A stretch of 64,000 nt of DNA. It comes from Epiperipatus broadwayi. Taxonomy: Eukaryota; Onychophora; Udeonychophora; Euonychophora; Peripatidae. Location of the stretch: positions 2,046,001 to 2,110,000 of the forward strand of contig JAQFVV010012537.1 of the NCBI GenBank assembly GCA_028023455.1. Direction: 5' to 3'. Shown here piece by piece: positions 24,920-37,971 of the stretch; position 1 is the first letter of the stretch; every line of letters starts with the position of its first letter. Both the position numbers and the translations under genes were made by a program. The notes under the pieces were generated by a model. That model searched no databases. It had not been told where the DNA came from and saw only the letters and a program-made list of their open reading frames with translations.

Positions 24920-26284
24920 ATATATATTATCCTATTTTGTAAATGTTACTTGTCACTGACTGGTTTATCTGGCATTGTTATCCCAGATTTTCCTCTTGCT
25001 CTTAAAACTATTTGACACTTGTAATGTACTTAGATTGTAACCCATTTATAATGTAACAACCCACTTATATTTGTTTTCCTATTTACTTCATATTTGCTCA
25101 AATGATTTACATATGACCCAGCATCGGGTTATCAGACTTTGTATAATGTAATCGGAATCTTGGCTAGTTTTAATAGTCAAATTGTACTTAGTGTAAACCT
25201 TTTCATTTCCCATTTATTGTTTGTAATTTCTGATATTCCAATGAGACCTAAAACAAGGACTAACATTCTGGATTTTGTTAAAGTGTAAATAAACTTGATT
25301 TTGAAATAAAAACATTGAATTTCAAGTTTTAGCTTGACAGATGAAATTAAAGATATTGCTGATACCATATACTTATAAGTCATTTAAATAAATAATAATT
25401 CAAATAAATAAATATTCTTTGAGAAATTAAATGAAATTAATGAATAATAATAATAATAATAAAGTCACAAGTTCAAAGCAATAAAAACATTTTTTTTTTA
25501 TAACAAAGTCCAAACATTAATCACATGATTTTTCAATTTACATGTAACATTTGCATTAGGGCAGTAATCCACTTCATCATATGAATATTTAATTGACGGC
25601 ATATGGTAATGCCAATAAAATTTCAGGATAAGCTTCTGGCTATTACAAAACATAAAATGGCTGTTGGATTAAATTCTCTTATATAACAAAATCTAATCTT
25701 TCACTCACAGCTGTATAGCTACCTTTACATGCACAATGAAAGGAGCCCCTTTTTTGATGGCAATATAGCTAATTTAATATATGAAAGAATGCAATATATT
25801 TTTTTATTGGATACTTCTATATTTCTCTAAAAAACTACATAATATCTATCATATTTCTCATCCAGCATATTTTTGGACATCAGTTTTCTAACTCCAAGTG
25901 TGCAAATCTTATTTATATAAGAATGATACTGAAAGAGATGTAAGAACAATCATGGATACTTAGAATGCCTGCCCACTAGCTAGCTCATTCAGGGTGGGTG
26001 ATAATTAAACCAGGAGAAACATATGGGAAACAATAATAATTAAGTTTAATTAAATTACCTAAACACTTACTACAGATATGTATACTTCTTTCTTTAGCTA
26101 CCTATATAAAACTTGAGATAATGAAACAACATGACTATTTCATTAGAATATAAATTTTTAATATAACAAATATATAATTAAAAATGATACTGTTCTATTA
26201 GCCACTTTACATCGCTTGATGGCATTGTTTCTCTGCCAAAACATATCAATATAACATTTCTGAGCCAGCCTAACTTTTTTTCTT
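24920..26284. other. AT-rich non-coding DNA
   Basis: No gene, TIR or LTR was recognised. A short AATAATAAT run occurs near 25440-25462. The open frame at 25177-25383 (-) has no recognisable family. Confidence 0.6.
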
Positions 26285-26720
26285 CTAATAGGAAATTATG
26301 CCAGAGGATTTTTTTCTTTCAAATTTATGCTATTTAAAAACTACTTTTTTAAAAATTCATTTAAAAAGTACTTTTTTTCAAATTTACGCTTTCAAATTTA
26401 TGCTATTTAAAAAACTACTTTTTTTTTTTGGAAATTAATTTAAAAACTACTTTTTTTTGGAAATTATGCCAGGGGATTTTTCTTTTTTTCCAAATTTACA
26501 CTTTCAAATTTACACTATTTAAAAAACTACTTTTCTTTTTGGAAATTCATTTAAAAGCAACTTTTTTGGAAATGATGCCAGGAGATTTTTTTTTTCAAAT
26601 GTAAACCAACAAAAAAATTCATTTAAAAAATACTTTTTTGGTTCCTTCCTTCAAATTTACATTTTTGGACTTCAAATTTACACTTTCAAATTGACACCAT
26701 TCTTTCTAATAGTAAATTAA
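26285..26720. repeat. Degenerate AT-rich minisatellite
   Basis: Repeated phrases: GGAAATTATGCCAG followed by RGGATTTTT (26290, 26460, 26568 variants); CAAATTTACRCTTTCAAATT; CTATTTAAAAAACTACTTTT; and GAAATTCATTTAAAA. Units are of mixed length and order, so this is an old or rearranged tandem array. Confidence 0.75.
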
Positions 26721-29700
26721 ACATTTCTATAACCCAAAAAACAATTCATTTCAAAACTAACTTGACCTAATTCTTGTAACATTTTTCAACAAAAGTGGGA
26801 AAATTTTCAATTTCCCCAAAAATATATCAATTGATTGCATTACAAATCAATCACAACACACATGCATTGATTTCAAAAAATAACTTTATTAAAAACTATG
26901 AACTTTGATCAATTCTTTCACAAAAAAGAACTACAGCTGCTGGAAACATTCATTTCAAGAAACAATTTCACAGATAATGGGCCAAACAACACAAAAAGAA
27001 AGAATGAAATAATGTCCTTGCTTTAAAATAGTTACTAGTTATGGCTATCCATCATCTCAGCTAATATGGCCCTGAAGAGGTCCTCACCTTTGTGAAGGTG
27101 TATGTGTCAGGATGTTTTGGGCTTCCAGAAAGGCAACATCATCAGATTCTGCATTGAGCAAGACCCACAGTTAGAAATATTCAGGGTTGCCTTCAGCCAT
27201 TTTATTTCTCATATGTGTTATCACAAAAACATTAAGTTTTTATGAACACCTCGAATTGTCCTCTGCCTGACCCCTCCCCAATTTCTTGCAGCTTCCAAAC
27301 TGCCTAAGGATGCATGATAACAGGCTGAAAATTATCACTATGTAACACTATGTCAGTTGGGGTGTAAGACAATGAGTTTGGAATCAGATTTGAAGAGTTC
27401 TGGAAAATTGAAGACCAGCCACCCTCATATGAAATGGTAGTGAACTGTCATTATTGATCATATGCTAAAGTGTCCCCACACAAAGCTGGGTATACTATTT
27501 TTATGTGTATGCATAGAGAATAATGCCATCATGTGGACCATAAATGGTTATTACGATTATAGTGTTATATTAGCCATAGGTTCAGCTGTGCAAACAGCAT
27601 AATTCTGTGTTTTTGCACAGAAACAGTGCCATCAAGTGATGTACAGTGGTTAATAGAACAGTACCAAAAATAATATTTGTGCTCAGATTTTTTATAAAAT
27701 ATAAGCATTCACATATACTGCACAGACAAGCAAATAAAAAAAAACAAAGAGAGAAAATAATGTCCTTTCAATCCTGATGCAAAATAAAATTTTAACAGAG
27801 AAGAGAGCTGATGAGAATATCATCATATAAAGTCTTTAAACATCAATAGAAAATACACACTAATGTGTAAAAAAAGTATATATAATAAAGCATATATATT
27901 ACCCTGGGATTCCCAGGGAAAAGTAATAGATTCAGATTGGTAATGATAATAGTTTCATTTGATGCAATGGTCATTAAAATTGCTCATCATGGATGGGTTG
28001 TTCTGCTTGGTTTCTTGAATCTCTATTAATTTGGTATATAACTCTAATATAGACTGTCAGGAGTGGATTCCTTCAGGTTTAGGTGGTGGTTTAATTATGT
28101 AACAGGTTGCGTATCTTTATGGGACTGGGGTCAAAAGCCCAGCACATTTTAAGCTTTTACCCCAGCATATTTATAACTGGTGAATATACTTTCTGGTTCC
28201 AATAAGTTGCCGAAATTTTTAACATAGAAATTTAATAACATGAACAGATGAACATAGGTAAGTAATTCTTTTACCTTCAAATTTCAGTAAAAAAAAAAAA
28301 TAGTACAAACTAAACTATTGCCCCCACTTTTTATAGTTTTTTTAAAATATATTCTAGAAAGTTCCAATCCACAGAATTTCAGTTATTTTTTTTGTATCTA
28401 AGCATGTAGTATTCCAGCAGGTCCGGCTTCTCTTCAAACAAAAGAAAAACTTTTAGCATCTTTTCCTTCTTTGTCTTGACAAAAATTCCGATGAACATCT
28501 TTAAGTTATTTTTCTTTTTTTTGAAAATACTTAAAATAATGCCTTCATTAAAAGTCATTCCACAGATAACAATCTGTGTAGTTTTTTTAAATTTTTTTAT
28601 TATTTTTATTTTATCCTGGAAATAACATATATATAATGTGATTCCTTCCATTCCATTTGCCTATACAACAATATATACACACATGTTTTAACAAAATAAA
28701 TGAGCACCCCCCCCTTCCTTTATGTCTGTTTTAACTCTTTATTTAACTATTTGAAGAAAACATTAAAAAAAAAAAACAAATATAAAATACAGACAATTAA
28801 TAATAAAACTATATGCATATGCATGGATACAAAACTTACTTCTTTGGAACATGGTTTGATCCCCACTCGGTTACACTTAAAACTAGAAATGAATATGTAA
28901 TTTGGTTTATACTACCATTTGTTGTTGGACGCAATTCTCTTGATTGACAAAAGCCAGTAACTATTTGGAATTTGGTTCACATTTCTATCTTCTTTTACTT
29001 AATTACTTATAATTACAATAGATGATACTAAAATGGAGTGATATAAGTGGATAATAAATATTTTGGACAAAGAAAGATTTTACAATATGCAAAATTAATA
29101 GATAGCTTATTTGCATGTATTTATACAGAAATGGGGTAAATGTATAGAGAATGTACAAATTGTAGGATAGACAAGTCATTTAACACAAGAATAGGAACTC
29201 TAAATAGCAGAGAAAGAAGATAAAAAAATAAAATAAGAATTTGCATTATACTTTATGTGGATGTAGTAAAAAGAGTATTATACATTAGTTTTGGGATGTA
29301 GGATATTGAAAGAAGATCAGGATAAAATGTATTGGGAATAATTTAAACATAAAGAGAGTGAAAGAAATAGAATTTATGATTTTTTTTTTTTTTTTAGGTT
29401 TTTATAATAAAATTGGGGAATAAGAGGACAAGATAGTCAAAGGGCTTTTATTAAAATGAAATAGAGAAAAAAGAAATCAATCAATACTAGCAAGTAAAAA
29501 GTAAGTTTTGGAGGGAGGCAGTTTCTAATTTGGTTAATGGAGTTTCTGGGCATATAACCAATATACTAAAATTTCATTTCATATGAATGTTACATAGATG
29601 TGACAACTTCAGATTGCATAGACATGGATTACTGCTCTTATTGCAAATCCAATAAACAAAGAATTAAAAAGAAATAAATAGAAGAATGGCTACAAAAGAA

Positions 29701-30540
29701 AAAATACATTACACTGAACAAAAAATGATGAAACTATAGAAAATAATAAAACATTAACAATAGAAAAAAATATTTAAAAAGAAAACAACCCTACAAATTA
29801 AAAGGAACAGAAAATAAAAAATATATACTAAAGAACGTCAATGGAATTATTAAAATAAATCAGAATTTTATGATGAACCTTATTAAAAAAAAAAAAAAAA
29901 GAATGATGAATAGAAAAAAAAAGCGAGAGAGAGAAATAAATATTTTTGACTATCTCAAGCAAATAAAAAAGCTATATATAAAAAAATAATAGCATCCAAT
30001 TGATAAAAGAAATATTATAAGCGTTTGAAGAATACTAATAAATTTCAAAGGCATAGAAAGATTTGTTAATGATAAACATTTAAGTAATATATATATAATA
30101 AAATATTGCCAATAACAACAAAAATTAGTAGGCAGAATGTTGACAAATTATTTTACATTTCTATTATTAATATTTGGCAGATCGATTATACAGTAATGGC
30201 AACAATTGATTACAGTCCGTAGCAAAACATTATTTCAAACTGCAAAGAAGAAAGCAGTCCAACTATTTACAAGATATAAATTGAAAATCAAAAATCTTTA
30301 ATATCAGTCGTCTACAACTAACTTTGATTAGACTGCCTAATAATAAATGGATGGGAAGTCAGATAAATAGAACATAAAATTAGGCATAACAAAAGAATAA
30401 AATGAAAACGGGAATAAAGATATCAATAAAAATGATGTAGAATGGTGAAATGAATGATTGATGGTAGAGAAAAATGAATTATAAAATGTGATACATGATT
30501 TTGAGATCATCAGTGAAGTAAAGAAAAAATATTCAACATC
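26721..30540. other. Non-coding DNA with a less AT-rich block at 27000-27680
   Basis: The block 27000-27680 is visibly richer in G and C than its surroundings but has no long open frame on either strand. On the minus strand a short readable stretch (about 27065-27225) includes ESDDVAFLEAQNIL, which I do not recognise. Two similar phrases (ATGCCATCATGTGGACCATA and GTGCCATCAAGTGATGTACA) lie about 100 bases apart near 27530 and 27630. The rest is AT-rich with poly-A/T runs and no gene. Confidence 0.5.
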
Positions 30541-30544
30541 ATCA

Positions 30545-32280
30545 CTTTTAATCATCTTTGATCTACTGCAGAATGAAGGTCTCTCCAAGTATTAATCCAG
30601 TTTTCTGATCTCTTCTTTTTCACATCTAACAGCAATCATCCAACTCACTTGTGATCACATTCTAGATCTTTCTCCATCTCTTGGGATCCAGTTTAAAACT
30701 TCAACTATCCATTCATTATTATCTCTTTTCATTCTTTCAATGACATCAGTAATTCCTATTTGTTTACTTAACTGTGTGTTTTGTTATCAATTTTTTGGTT
30801 ACTCCCAGCATATTTGTCTCCATACTTCATTGTGTGGTTTAAAGTCTCTGTATTGCCTTTCTGTTAAATGTTCTTGTCTCAGATCCATAACTAACTAGTG
30901 ATAAAGCATATTTATTAAAAATCTTTCTTCATGGCCATATTTCATTTTAATATTAAGTTATTTCTATCCAAAGTACTCCTTTAAGTTTAATTTCATGATT
31001 AATTTCTTTTATTATGAACATATCTGTATTAATGATTTGGCCAAGGTATTTGTAGTCTAACCCTTTCATTAAACACTAGTCTTTGAATTTATCTTTAATT
31101 CTATCTTTTTACTTTTGTCTAATAACTCTTAATCATCTGCAAAATCTAGATGACTTAAATAACCCCCATTTGTTTTTATTCCCTTAGCTTTCCATATTTT
31201 TTGCTGCTACTGTAAAAAGTTTTGGTGATATAGAATCATCCTGTCATAAATCCTTCTCAATGTTAATCTCCCTAATATTACTATGCAATCTAATCATTGG
31301 CAATGAATTTTGATCAACATTCTTCAGTCAATATTCTGGATCTATAGTTTGATGATTTAATCTTTAATCAATGTAGAAATGCATATGGAATCAAATGCCT
31401 TTTTTATAATCTACAAATTCAAAACATAATGGCATCTTATATTAATTGGTTTTTTTCTATAGCTTCTCTTAATATTTGAATGTGATCCACTGTTTAAAAT
31501 CACTTTTAAATCCAGTTTGTTTTTTTAATTTATAAAATATCAAAGTTCTCTAGATGTGATAAATAGTCACAATAAGAGTCATAGATCACATGACCTTATT
31601 CTCTTAAGCTCGTAAGTTATAAACAATGAGGATTGCCAATTCCTCAACAAGCTTTGTGATAAAATGCTTAGCCAGAGCCAGCACTTAAAATATCTCTGTC
31701 AGGAACCCCTCCAAACCCCTGACCATGGTTTCGTGCTTTGGCACTATTCTCTATAGATGAGCTGTAATCATCTTGATAAAATTTTAAACAGAATTGATAA
31801 AAGATTGATAGTTTTGTAATTTCTAATATCTCTTCAATATTAATAGTGCATTCTGTCAATCATCTAATATATCTTTATCACTTAGACATTTGATACATAA
31901 TTTTGGCTACAATTTTTCTATTTCTTTATCTGCTTTTTTAAAAATATTGATTATAATTACATCAGTTCCTGGAACTTTACCCTTCATATATTTTATTGAA
32001 TGTTTTACTTTTTCATTTAAAATGCAGGGCAATTATAGAATCTGATAATTGTAGGGGGCACTTTGTTATGTCTTTCTTTATTACTATTATTATTTTATAG
32101 AATTTTTTCACATATTTTATGATGTCATCACTTTTTTTTTAGTAATAGTTCCATTTTTTATTGCGGAAATAAGTTTCCCATTAATGTTAAAATGTTATTT
32201 TACACTTTTGATACATTTATTCCCTTTTATAGCTTTCGTTGTTAATTCACAATTATAATTTTTATATCTGTTGTGTTTAT
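30545..32280 (-). pseudogene. RTE-like LINE relic, minus strand, with an inserted short element
   Basis: This is the reverse complement of the family at 22395-24485. Landmarks on the plus strand are CTGCAGAATGAAGGTCTCTCCAA (30569 onward), the counterpart of the GETFILQW tail; CATCTGCAAAATCTAGATGA (about 31135), the counterpart of HLDFADD; and CATCAGTTCCTGGAACTTTA (about 31962), the counterpart of KGKAPGND. It runs from the tail at 30545 to the linker region at about 32280. Stops and frameshifts occur throughout. The copy is interrupted at 31557-31746 by a 190-bp element with a short duplicated flank. It gives the most complete view of the family besides the 22-24 kb copy. Confidence 0.82.
31557..31746 (-). 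mobile_element. Short interspersed element of unknown class, copy 1
   Basis: Inserted in the LINE relic. The LINE sequence TTCTCTAGATG (31546-31556) recurs as TTCTCTATAGATG (31747-31759) after the insert, consistent with a target-site duplication of 11-13 bp. The body shares GATCACATGACC, GATAAA-TGCTTAGC, TTTAAAATATCTCT and TGGTTTCGTGCTTTGG with 55552-55725. Strand is assigned because the other copy has an AATAATAAT-type run at the corresponding tail. No clear RNA polymerase III boxes. Confidence 0.65.
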
Positions 32281-32284
32281 ATAC

Positions 32285-35200
32285 AATAATGATATATGAT
32301 TAAATATTTATTCAACTTATATATATATAATGTGTTTACATATATTTCCAATAACAGCAGATATACTATTCACTGTTTAACATTAGTTAGATATAGCATC
32401 TAATTGTCATGCCATTATGAATGTTAGTGGCAACTTGCCTAATGTTAGGTTCAAATTTAGCAACTTTCAGTTTTATTTGCACTAGTATCACTGACATAAT
32501 AATATGGTGAACAATGTGTGTTCTGCCATTCTGCTCTGGCAGTTATTTGTTGTCGACCCTACCTCCAAGTGTATTGCCAATTTATATTCAGATGCCTTTC
32601 CTTAATGAGAGAAATTGGATTTATTGACCATCTTCACCTATTATCCTGTTTCTTTCATTGTCTATATCTTATTTATACATGACAATGAAGATAAGATTGA
32701 ATCTGGACAAGTCTTTTCCTTGAAGGTATGTTAAACCATAATATCATTATTTATTGTTACTCATGCCATTTTGCAAAATATAGATATTAATTCTTTTTGA
32801 TAGATATTTTCATATTCCTTCTTTTCTCTGTATATTGTCTCAATAGAAAATGTACTAGGAAATTGCCATGTTTTTGGACCAGCTACCTTTGTTGTTTTGT
32901 ATATTGTATCAGTGATCTTCAGTAGTAGCTGGTCCATAAGCACTGCAGTACTGCACCCCCCCCCAAATTAATTATTAAATTTATGCTTGAAATTATCAAT
33001 AATATAACAACCATTCAGTATTTTGCATAATTATTATGTAAATACAACTAAAGTGTTTTCAAAAAATGATTACTTTATGTGATGCTTGAAATTCTGTTGA
33101 ACAGAACTGCTAATTATGGCAGTGCCTGAAATGTCATATTCAGTAAATTTGGGCAAGTTCTGCCAAGATTTGTTTGCTTTTATCAACACACATAACTATC
33201 ATAGTTGGAGCTGCTCATTGCTGTAGGATCAATAGTTATTTGAGCATGGTAAGTTTATCTACTCTGGTTTCTCTTCAAAGGGAATACATTTTTATATTTT
33301 CATTTAGGATGAGCAATATTTTTTTTTTGTAATTAACATTTATAAATTAACATATAAATATTTTTTGCAAGAAAAGATAACAAAATAATAACGAATATTA
33401 TTTTAAATATTTATGACGATGGGTATTAGTGTTGAATACATATATAAAATTATACTTTCTCAATTGTCATTACATGAAAAAATTGAAATGAAAAGTAAAC
33501 GCTGATATACTTCAAATAATTTTATTAGTCAAATAGCAGTTAGTAAAAATAAAAATATACTTGAGCTGAGATTATTAATAGCTAGTTTGATTGTTATATA
33601 CATTTATAAATCTTTGAGTAATTGGCTTTATATATAAAGTCTTAGTAAATATACTAAATCTTTTAACAATGTTTGGCATGGAAAAATAAAATGGTTATGT
33701 AGTTGCAAAATTAGAAATGCTATTTTGGTTTCATTGCTTACTTTTAGGCGCCAATACTGTGATACCGTACCCCTGCTTAAAAATTTCACAGGCCATTACC
33801 GATCTCAGTTAAGTCTGATGATTTACAAAATTTGCAAGTTCTAATTTAAATTCATTGGAAAGTTTCTAAAGGTTAGTGTTATCAATAGTGAATACTGTTT
33901 TATTTAATTATTTTTGTTTCACTAGTTTTTATGAACACTGACTTATCTTATGTCTCATTAATCTACTACGATAACCTCCTGTGTTGAATACAATCTTGAA
34001 ATATATATTTTCAGCTAATCAAAATATAATCCACTTCTGTTGTACCTTCGTTTGAATGTTTCAAAAATAATTATTATAAAAACAATTAGAAATCACATAA
34101 ACATTTAGAACTGTAGATTTATAGACTTTTTTTTTAAACTCACGAATATATACATTTAAATGTTTATGACGTTTTTATTAAGCGTATTTGTGCGTAAATC
34201 GTATATAGTATATATTAAAAGTAGTATTTTTTCTTCTTCTGCAAATTCTAGAAAATACATTTCTTCAATATTTTTTTAAGAAAAAAAAATCTTTCAGCAA
34301 AGTATAATATTCATTGAAGGCAATAAAATCCAGATGTTTCCATTTGAGTAAACAAACTATTAGGAATGGAAATATCTTAGAATATTTCATCGAGGTGAAA
34401 GTGAAATATATATATTCTTTTAATTAAGAAATAAAATAAATACCCCCCCCCCGATTTTTCTTAACGTAGTTTTTATAACATTGTTATCCATCTATCTGAA
34501 TTTTTATCATTTTACTATAAGAAAGCGAACATTTGAACATCAAATATCCGAATATCTTAACGCTTTTGTTTTTGGTTATTTGATATTGCAATCAGAAGAT
34601 GACTTGATAATGGATGTATCTTAAAAACTAATTATAGTTGATAAAAAAAAAAAACATTAAAGAAAGCAAATATTTAATAGTCTTACCACTTATAAGCAAA
34701 ATTATATTTGCTCACATTAATAAATAGTCTTTAAACAACATTTATTAACTATTTTTCCCTAATATTCATTTTCACGGTAGAAATTACTTCTCTAACCCAG
34801 ATATATGCTATATTAAAGATGATTCATTATCTCTATTATTAATGCATGACAACTTTTTAAGTTATCTTCCCTCCTTATTTATACGCCAAGTCTTGTATAT
34901 TCTCAAATAAAAAATAAAAAAAACACGTTCATATCACTTTTATAAAACAAAGTAGTTTTTAAAAAATGAATATTAGTAATTAAGAATGAAATAGTTTAAA
35001 AATAACAACTAACCTTACAATAAATAGATGTTTCAAAATCGCTTGTGATATAATTTGCATTTGATAAATAGAAAACGGTTGAATAAAAGTATTTGCTAAG
35101 AACTGAAAAGAGATTCTTAGATTTCTCTTTAAAGTCTTAAAGAAGCAAGAAAGTGCAAATTTCTCATGTCTACCACATATGTTCTTATTATTCCAATTGT
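32285..35200. other. AT-rich non-coding DNA
   Basis: No gene recognised. C-runs occur at 32957-32964 and 34443-34451. A slightly less AT-rich segment lies near 33740-33830. Open frames are short and of low complexity. Confidence 0.6.
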
Positions 35201-35204
35201 TATT

Positions 35205-35590
35205 ACTCTACAGAGACTTCAGACCACTCAAAGAAGTTTGGAGAGATGTATGTTAAGAGTAACAAAAAGAGATCGAAAACGCAATATATGGGTAAAAGAA
35301 CAAATAGGTGTTATTGACATCATTGAAAAAATTAAAAGTCTGAAGTGGAGATGGGCTGGACATATTGCTAGAAGAGGCAATAATACATGGACAATTGAAA
35401 TCTTAAATGGGATTCCAAGAGATTGTAAAAGACCCAGAAAGAGACCACACATGAGATGGATGGATGAAATAAGAAAGTGTGCAGGGGTGATGTGGAGAAG
35501 AGAAGCTAAAGATCAGAGAAGATGGTTTGAACTTGGAGAGACCTTCATCCTGCAGTGGATTGATAATAGTTGATGATGATGATAGTAATC
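35205..35590 (+). pseudogene. RTE-like LINE, 5'-truncated 3' copy
   Basis: The family match starts abruptly at ACAGAGACTTCAGACCACTC and runs to the TGATGATGATGATAG tail. The frame (ORF start 35166, stop 35571-35573) is open through the whole LINE tail: RLQTTQRSLERCMLRVTKRD, WAGHIARRGNNTWTIEI, RPHMRWMDEIRK and LGETFILQWIDN. This C-terminal tail follows the RT in the family; its function is unknown. The intact frame, and the missing bases present here relative to 24240, suggest a younger copy than its relatives. Truncation at the 5' side is the normal outcome of target-primed reverse transcription. No clear target duplication was found. Confidence 0.85.
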
Positions 35591-35839
35591 AAATATAGAT
35601 GAACTGCTTACTAGCTAATATGGTAAGTTTACTACCTTTTATATCTGATTTTAAGACCAAGAAACACCATAGTCTTTCTTCCTAGCTGCTTTATAATTCT
35701 TAACTAAAATAGCAGTTATTTTTAAGGCAGGGTGTGTGTATGTATGTAAATGATCTTGTTTTTAAGTAGATAATTACAATTATGACAAACAAACTAAATT
35801 ATGCTATCTTATTCGTTGGAAACTAAAGTTGACAGCCAA

Positions 35840-36090
35840 GGCAATGGCATTAGCATCCAAAGACAGAGGGTGCAAAGTTGAGATAATAATAAATGGACCC
35901 CTGAAATTTTAAATTTGATGCTAAGACATTGCAAAAATCCTAGGGATAAACCAAACATGCGATGGATGGATGAAATAAGTTTCCTGATATGATGCAGATA
36001 AGCTATGGATCAGAGAATATAGATTAAACCTGGAGAAAGAACTTCATTCTGCCATAAATTAATAACGATTGAAAATATTGTTAATGAAAT
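35840..36090 (+). pseudogene. RTE-like LINE, degenerate 3' fragment
   Basis: Reads WTPEILNLMLRHCKNP, then MRWMDEIS, with later frame changes ending in a NFILP-x-INND tail. It matches the family tail but is more diverged than the copy 250 bases upstream. Two tail fragments of different age therefore lie side by side in the same orientation. Confidence 0.72.
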
Positions 36091-36252
36091 AAAAAACATT
36101 AACAAGGCATTGGGATATGTGTGATAATTTGGATCAACTGATGAGAATATATTTACTTGAAGCTAGAAGGAACACGTGTTTAAAAAAATGAATGGTTGTA
36201 TCTGATAATATATACTCAAATTGCTAGATGTTTATTTGATGATTCACTAAAA

Positions 36253-36784
36253 CAGTGGTCGTCAACCTTTTCACACCTGTGGACCGGTAAAAATAAGGAT
36301 AAGGTTCTGGGACCAGCAAAAATAACGATAAGATTTCGCAGACCGGCAGAAGTCTATAGATAAATTTTCTTAAAGATAAGCATAATTGTTATAACTGATC
36401 AAAACAACAATGTTAAATATATAAGATAAAGTTTTATATATATATATATGGAGTTTATATAATAAAAAACTTTTTTAAAAACTTTTTTAAAAAAGTAATA
36501 AAAAATTTAATTCTACCCCCCTCTCCCCATAAACAACTGTGATAACTAGAAAAACAAATTAATTTATGAATGATTGATTAGATTTTGTTTTCGTTCTGTT
36601 TTCTTTTTTTTTTAATTGAGTAAAAATGAGATGAAAAAATAAATAAAAATTGGCTATATTAATTAAAAGTTTAAACTCTTATTATTTATTATTAGAAACT
36701 TTTTACTGCCCGTCTAGCACACGGACCTGCAGAAAAGTTCCGCGACCCAGCACCGGGCCATGGACCAAGGGTTGAAGAACACTG
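36253..36784. mobile_element. hAT-type MITE, 532 bp
   Basis: The left end CAGTGGTCGTCAACC and right end (reverse complement) CAGTGTTCTTCAACC are hAT-like terminal inverted repeats. The flanking 8-mers are CACTAAAA (36245-36252) and CACTAAAG (36785-36792), a 7/8 match to the 8-bp duplication expected of hAT. Sub-terminal GGACCGG and CCGGGCCATGGACC motifs also suit hAT families. The interior is AT-rich with a (TA) run and encodes nothing. Confidence 0.88.
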
Positions 36785-36792
36785 CACTAAAG

Positions 36793-37961
36793 TATGTCAT
36801 CTAAAATTCAGTCACTTAAATTTTATTCTGATAAAAGAAGCAAAAAATTGATAAATATAATATAAAAATGTCAAACAAATGTAAAGATGAAAGTTAATAG
36901 TTTTGTTCTATTTTAATTATTTTTTAAATATAGAGACTGATAAAATATCTAATAGCTAATGAAAATATAATTTATCTACAATCAGAAGTGACATTTTAAA
37001 TAGTGATTTTGGCAGTCTGTAGTAACAATAAAACACATTTGTGTTATCAAATAAAATATTGATGCAAATCTAAGGACAATTAGAAAAAGTTTCTTACCCA
37101 AATTAAAAAATAAGATATTATAAATAACAATTAAAATACCTGAAGCAAAGAATTTTTATGCTTTATACAAAAAAGTACAATATCAATAGATCTTAGAAGT
37201 GAATAATTTATCAGTTATAAATATTTGTAAATGCTTAACTTTAACAAGAGTCCTACTGAATAAACTTTTGAATTGGATTTTTCCCTATATATTTTTTTCC
37301 AGTTGTATTTTTAATGAAAAGAATATTTATTTTCCATCTCAAGGACTTATTCACGTGTTCTTTTTCATGTAAATGAAGTAAAGTTTGATATATTGAAGAA
37401 TTATAGAGTGAAAACACTACAGGTGTTGTGGACTCATTTAAAGCATATATTTAATAATATGCTTGATCAAACTATAGTACTTTCTAGATCATTTTCAGAA
37501 TATAGTACAGCTGACTAATAAAACAATAGTAATATAAACAAATCACCAATAGCACCAATAAGCCAATAAAATAACTAGTTCAGTAAAACTGATTGTTCAC
37601 AGTAAGGTAGGGCTAATAATTGTAAAACAGAGATTGCATTTTATGTGTGAGGCCAAGTTTCAGTATAAATGATTCAACTTCACAACTAATTCACACATAT
37701 TGAATTATTCTGAGAGTAATATGTGTTGTCCCTTATGTCCAGAGCTCAGTCAGGCAAGTTCAATCTTAGATCAGGACACATCTGGCAGCAAATAGTATTG
37801 GACATTTTATGAGGAAGTCCAACAGCTACACATTTGCAATTCCATTTGATTATGAAGAGTGACAAACTCTTTTAATTGCTGTATATATATTGTAATAGGA
37901 TGGGAAAATATGGGGTAATCATCCCTGGGTTGATGGCAAAATCATTATCAACCACAAGTAA
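36793..37961. other. AT-rich non-coding DNA
   Basis: No gene or repeat boundary recognised between the hAT-type MITE and the telomere-motif element. Confidence 0.6.
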
Positions 37962-37971
37962 TGAAATTTTA

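Noticed and set aside
28379-28651. 90-codon minus-strand frame as a gene
   Set aside because: Lysine/phenylalanine-rich low-complexity translation of A/T runs; no start context or homology recognised.
33740-33830. Possible 5S rRNA fragment (GGCCATTACCGATCTCAG)
   Set aside because: Only a short phrase resembles 5S rRNA; the internal promoter and the remaining stems are absent.
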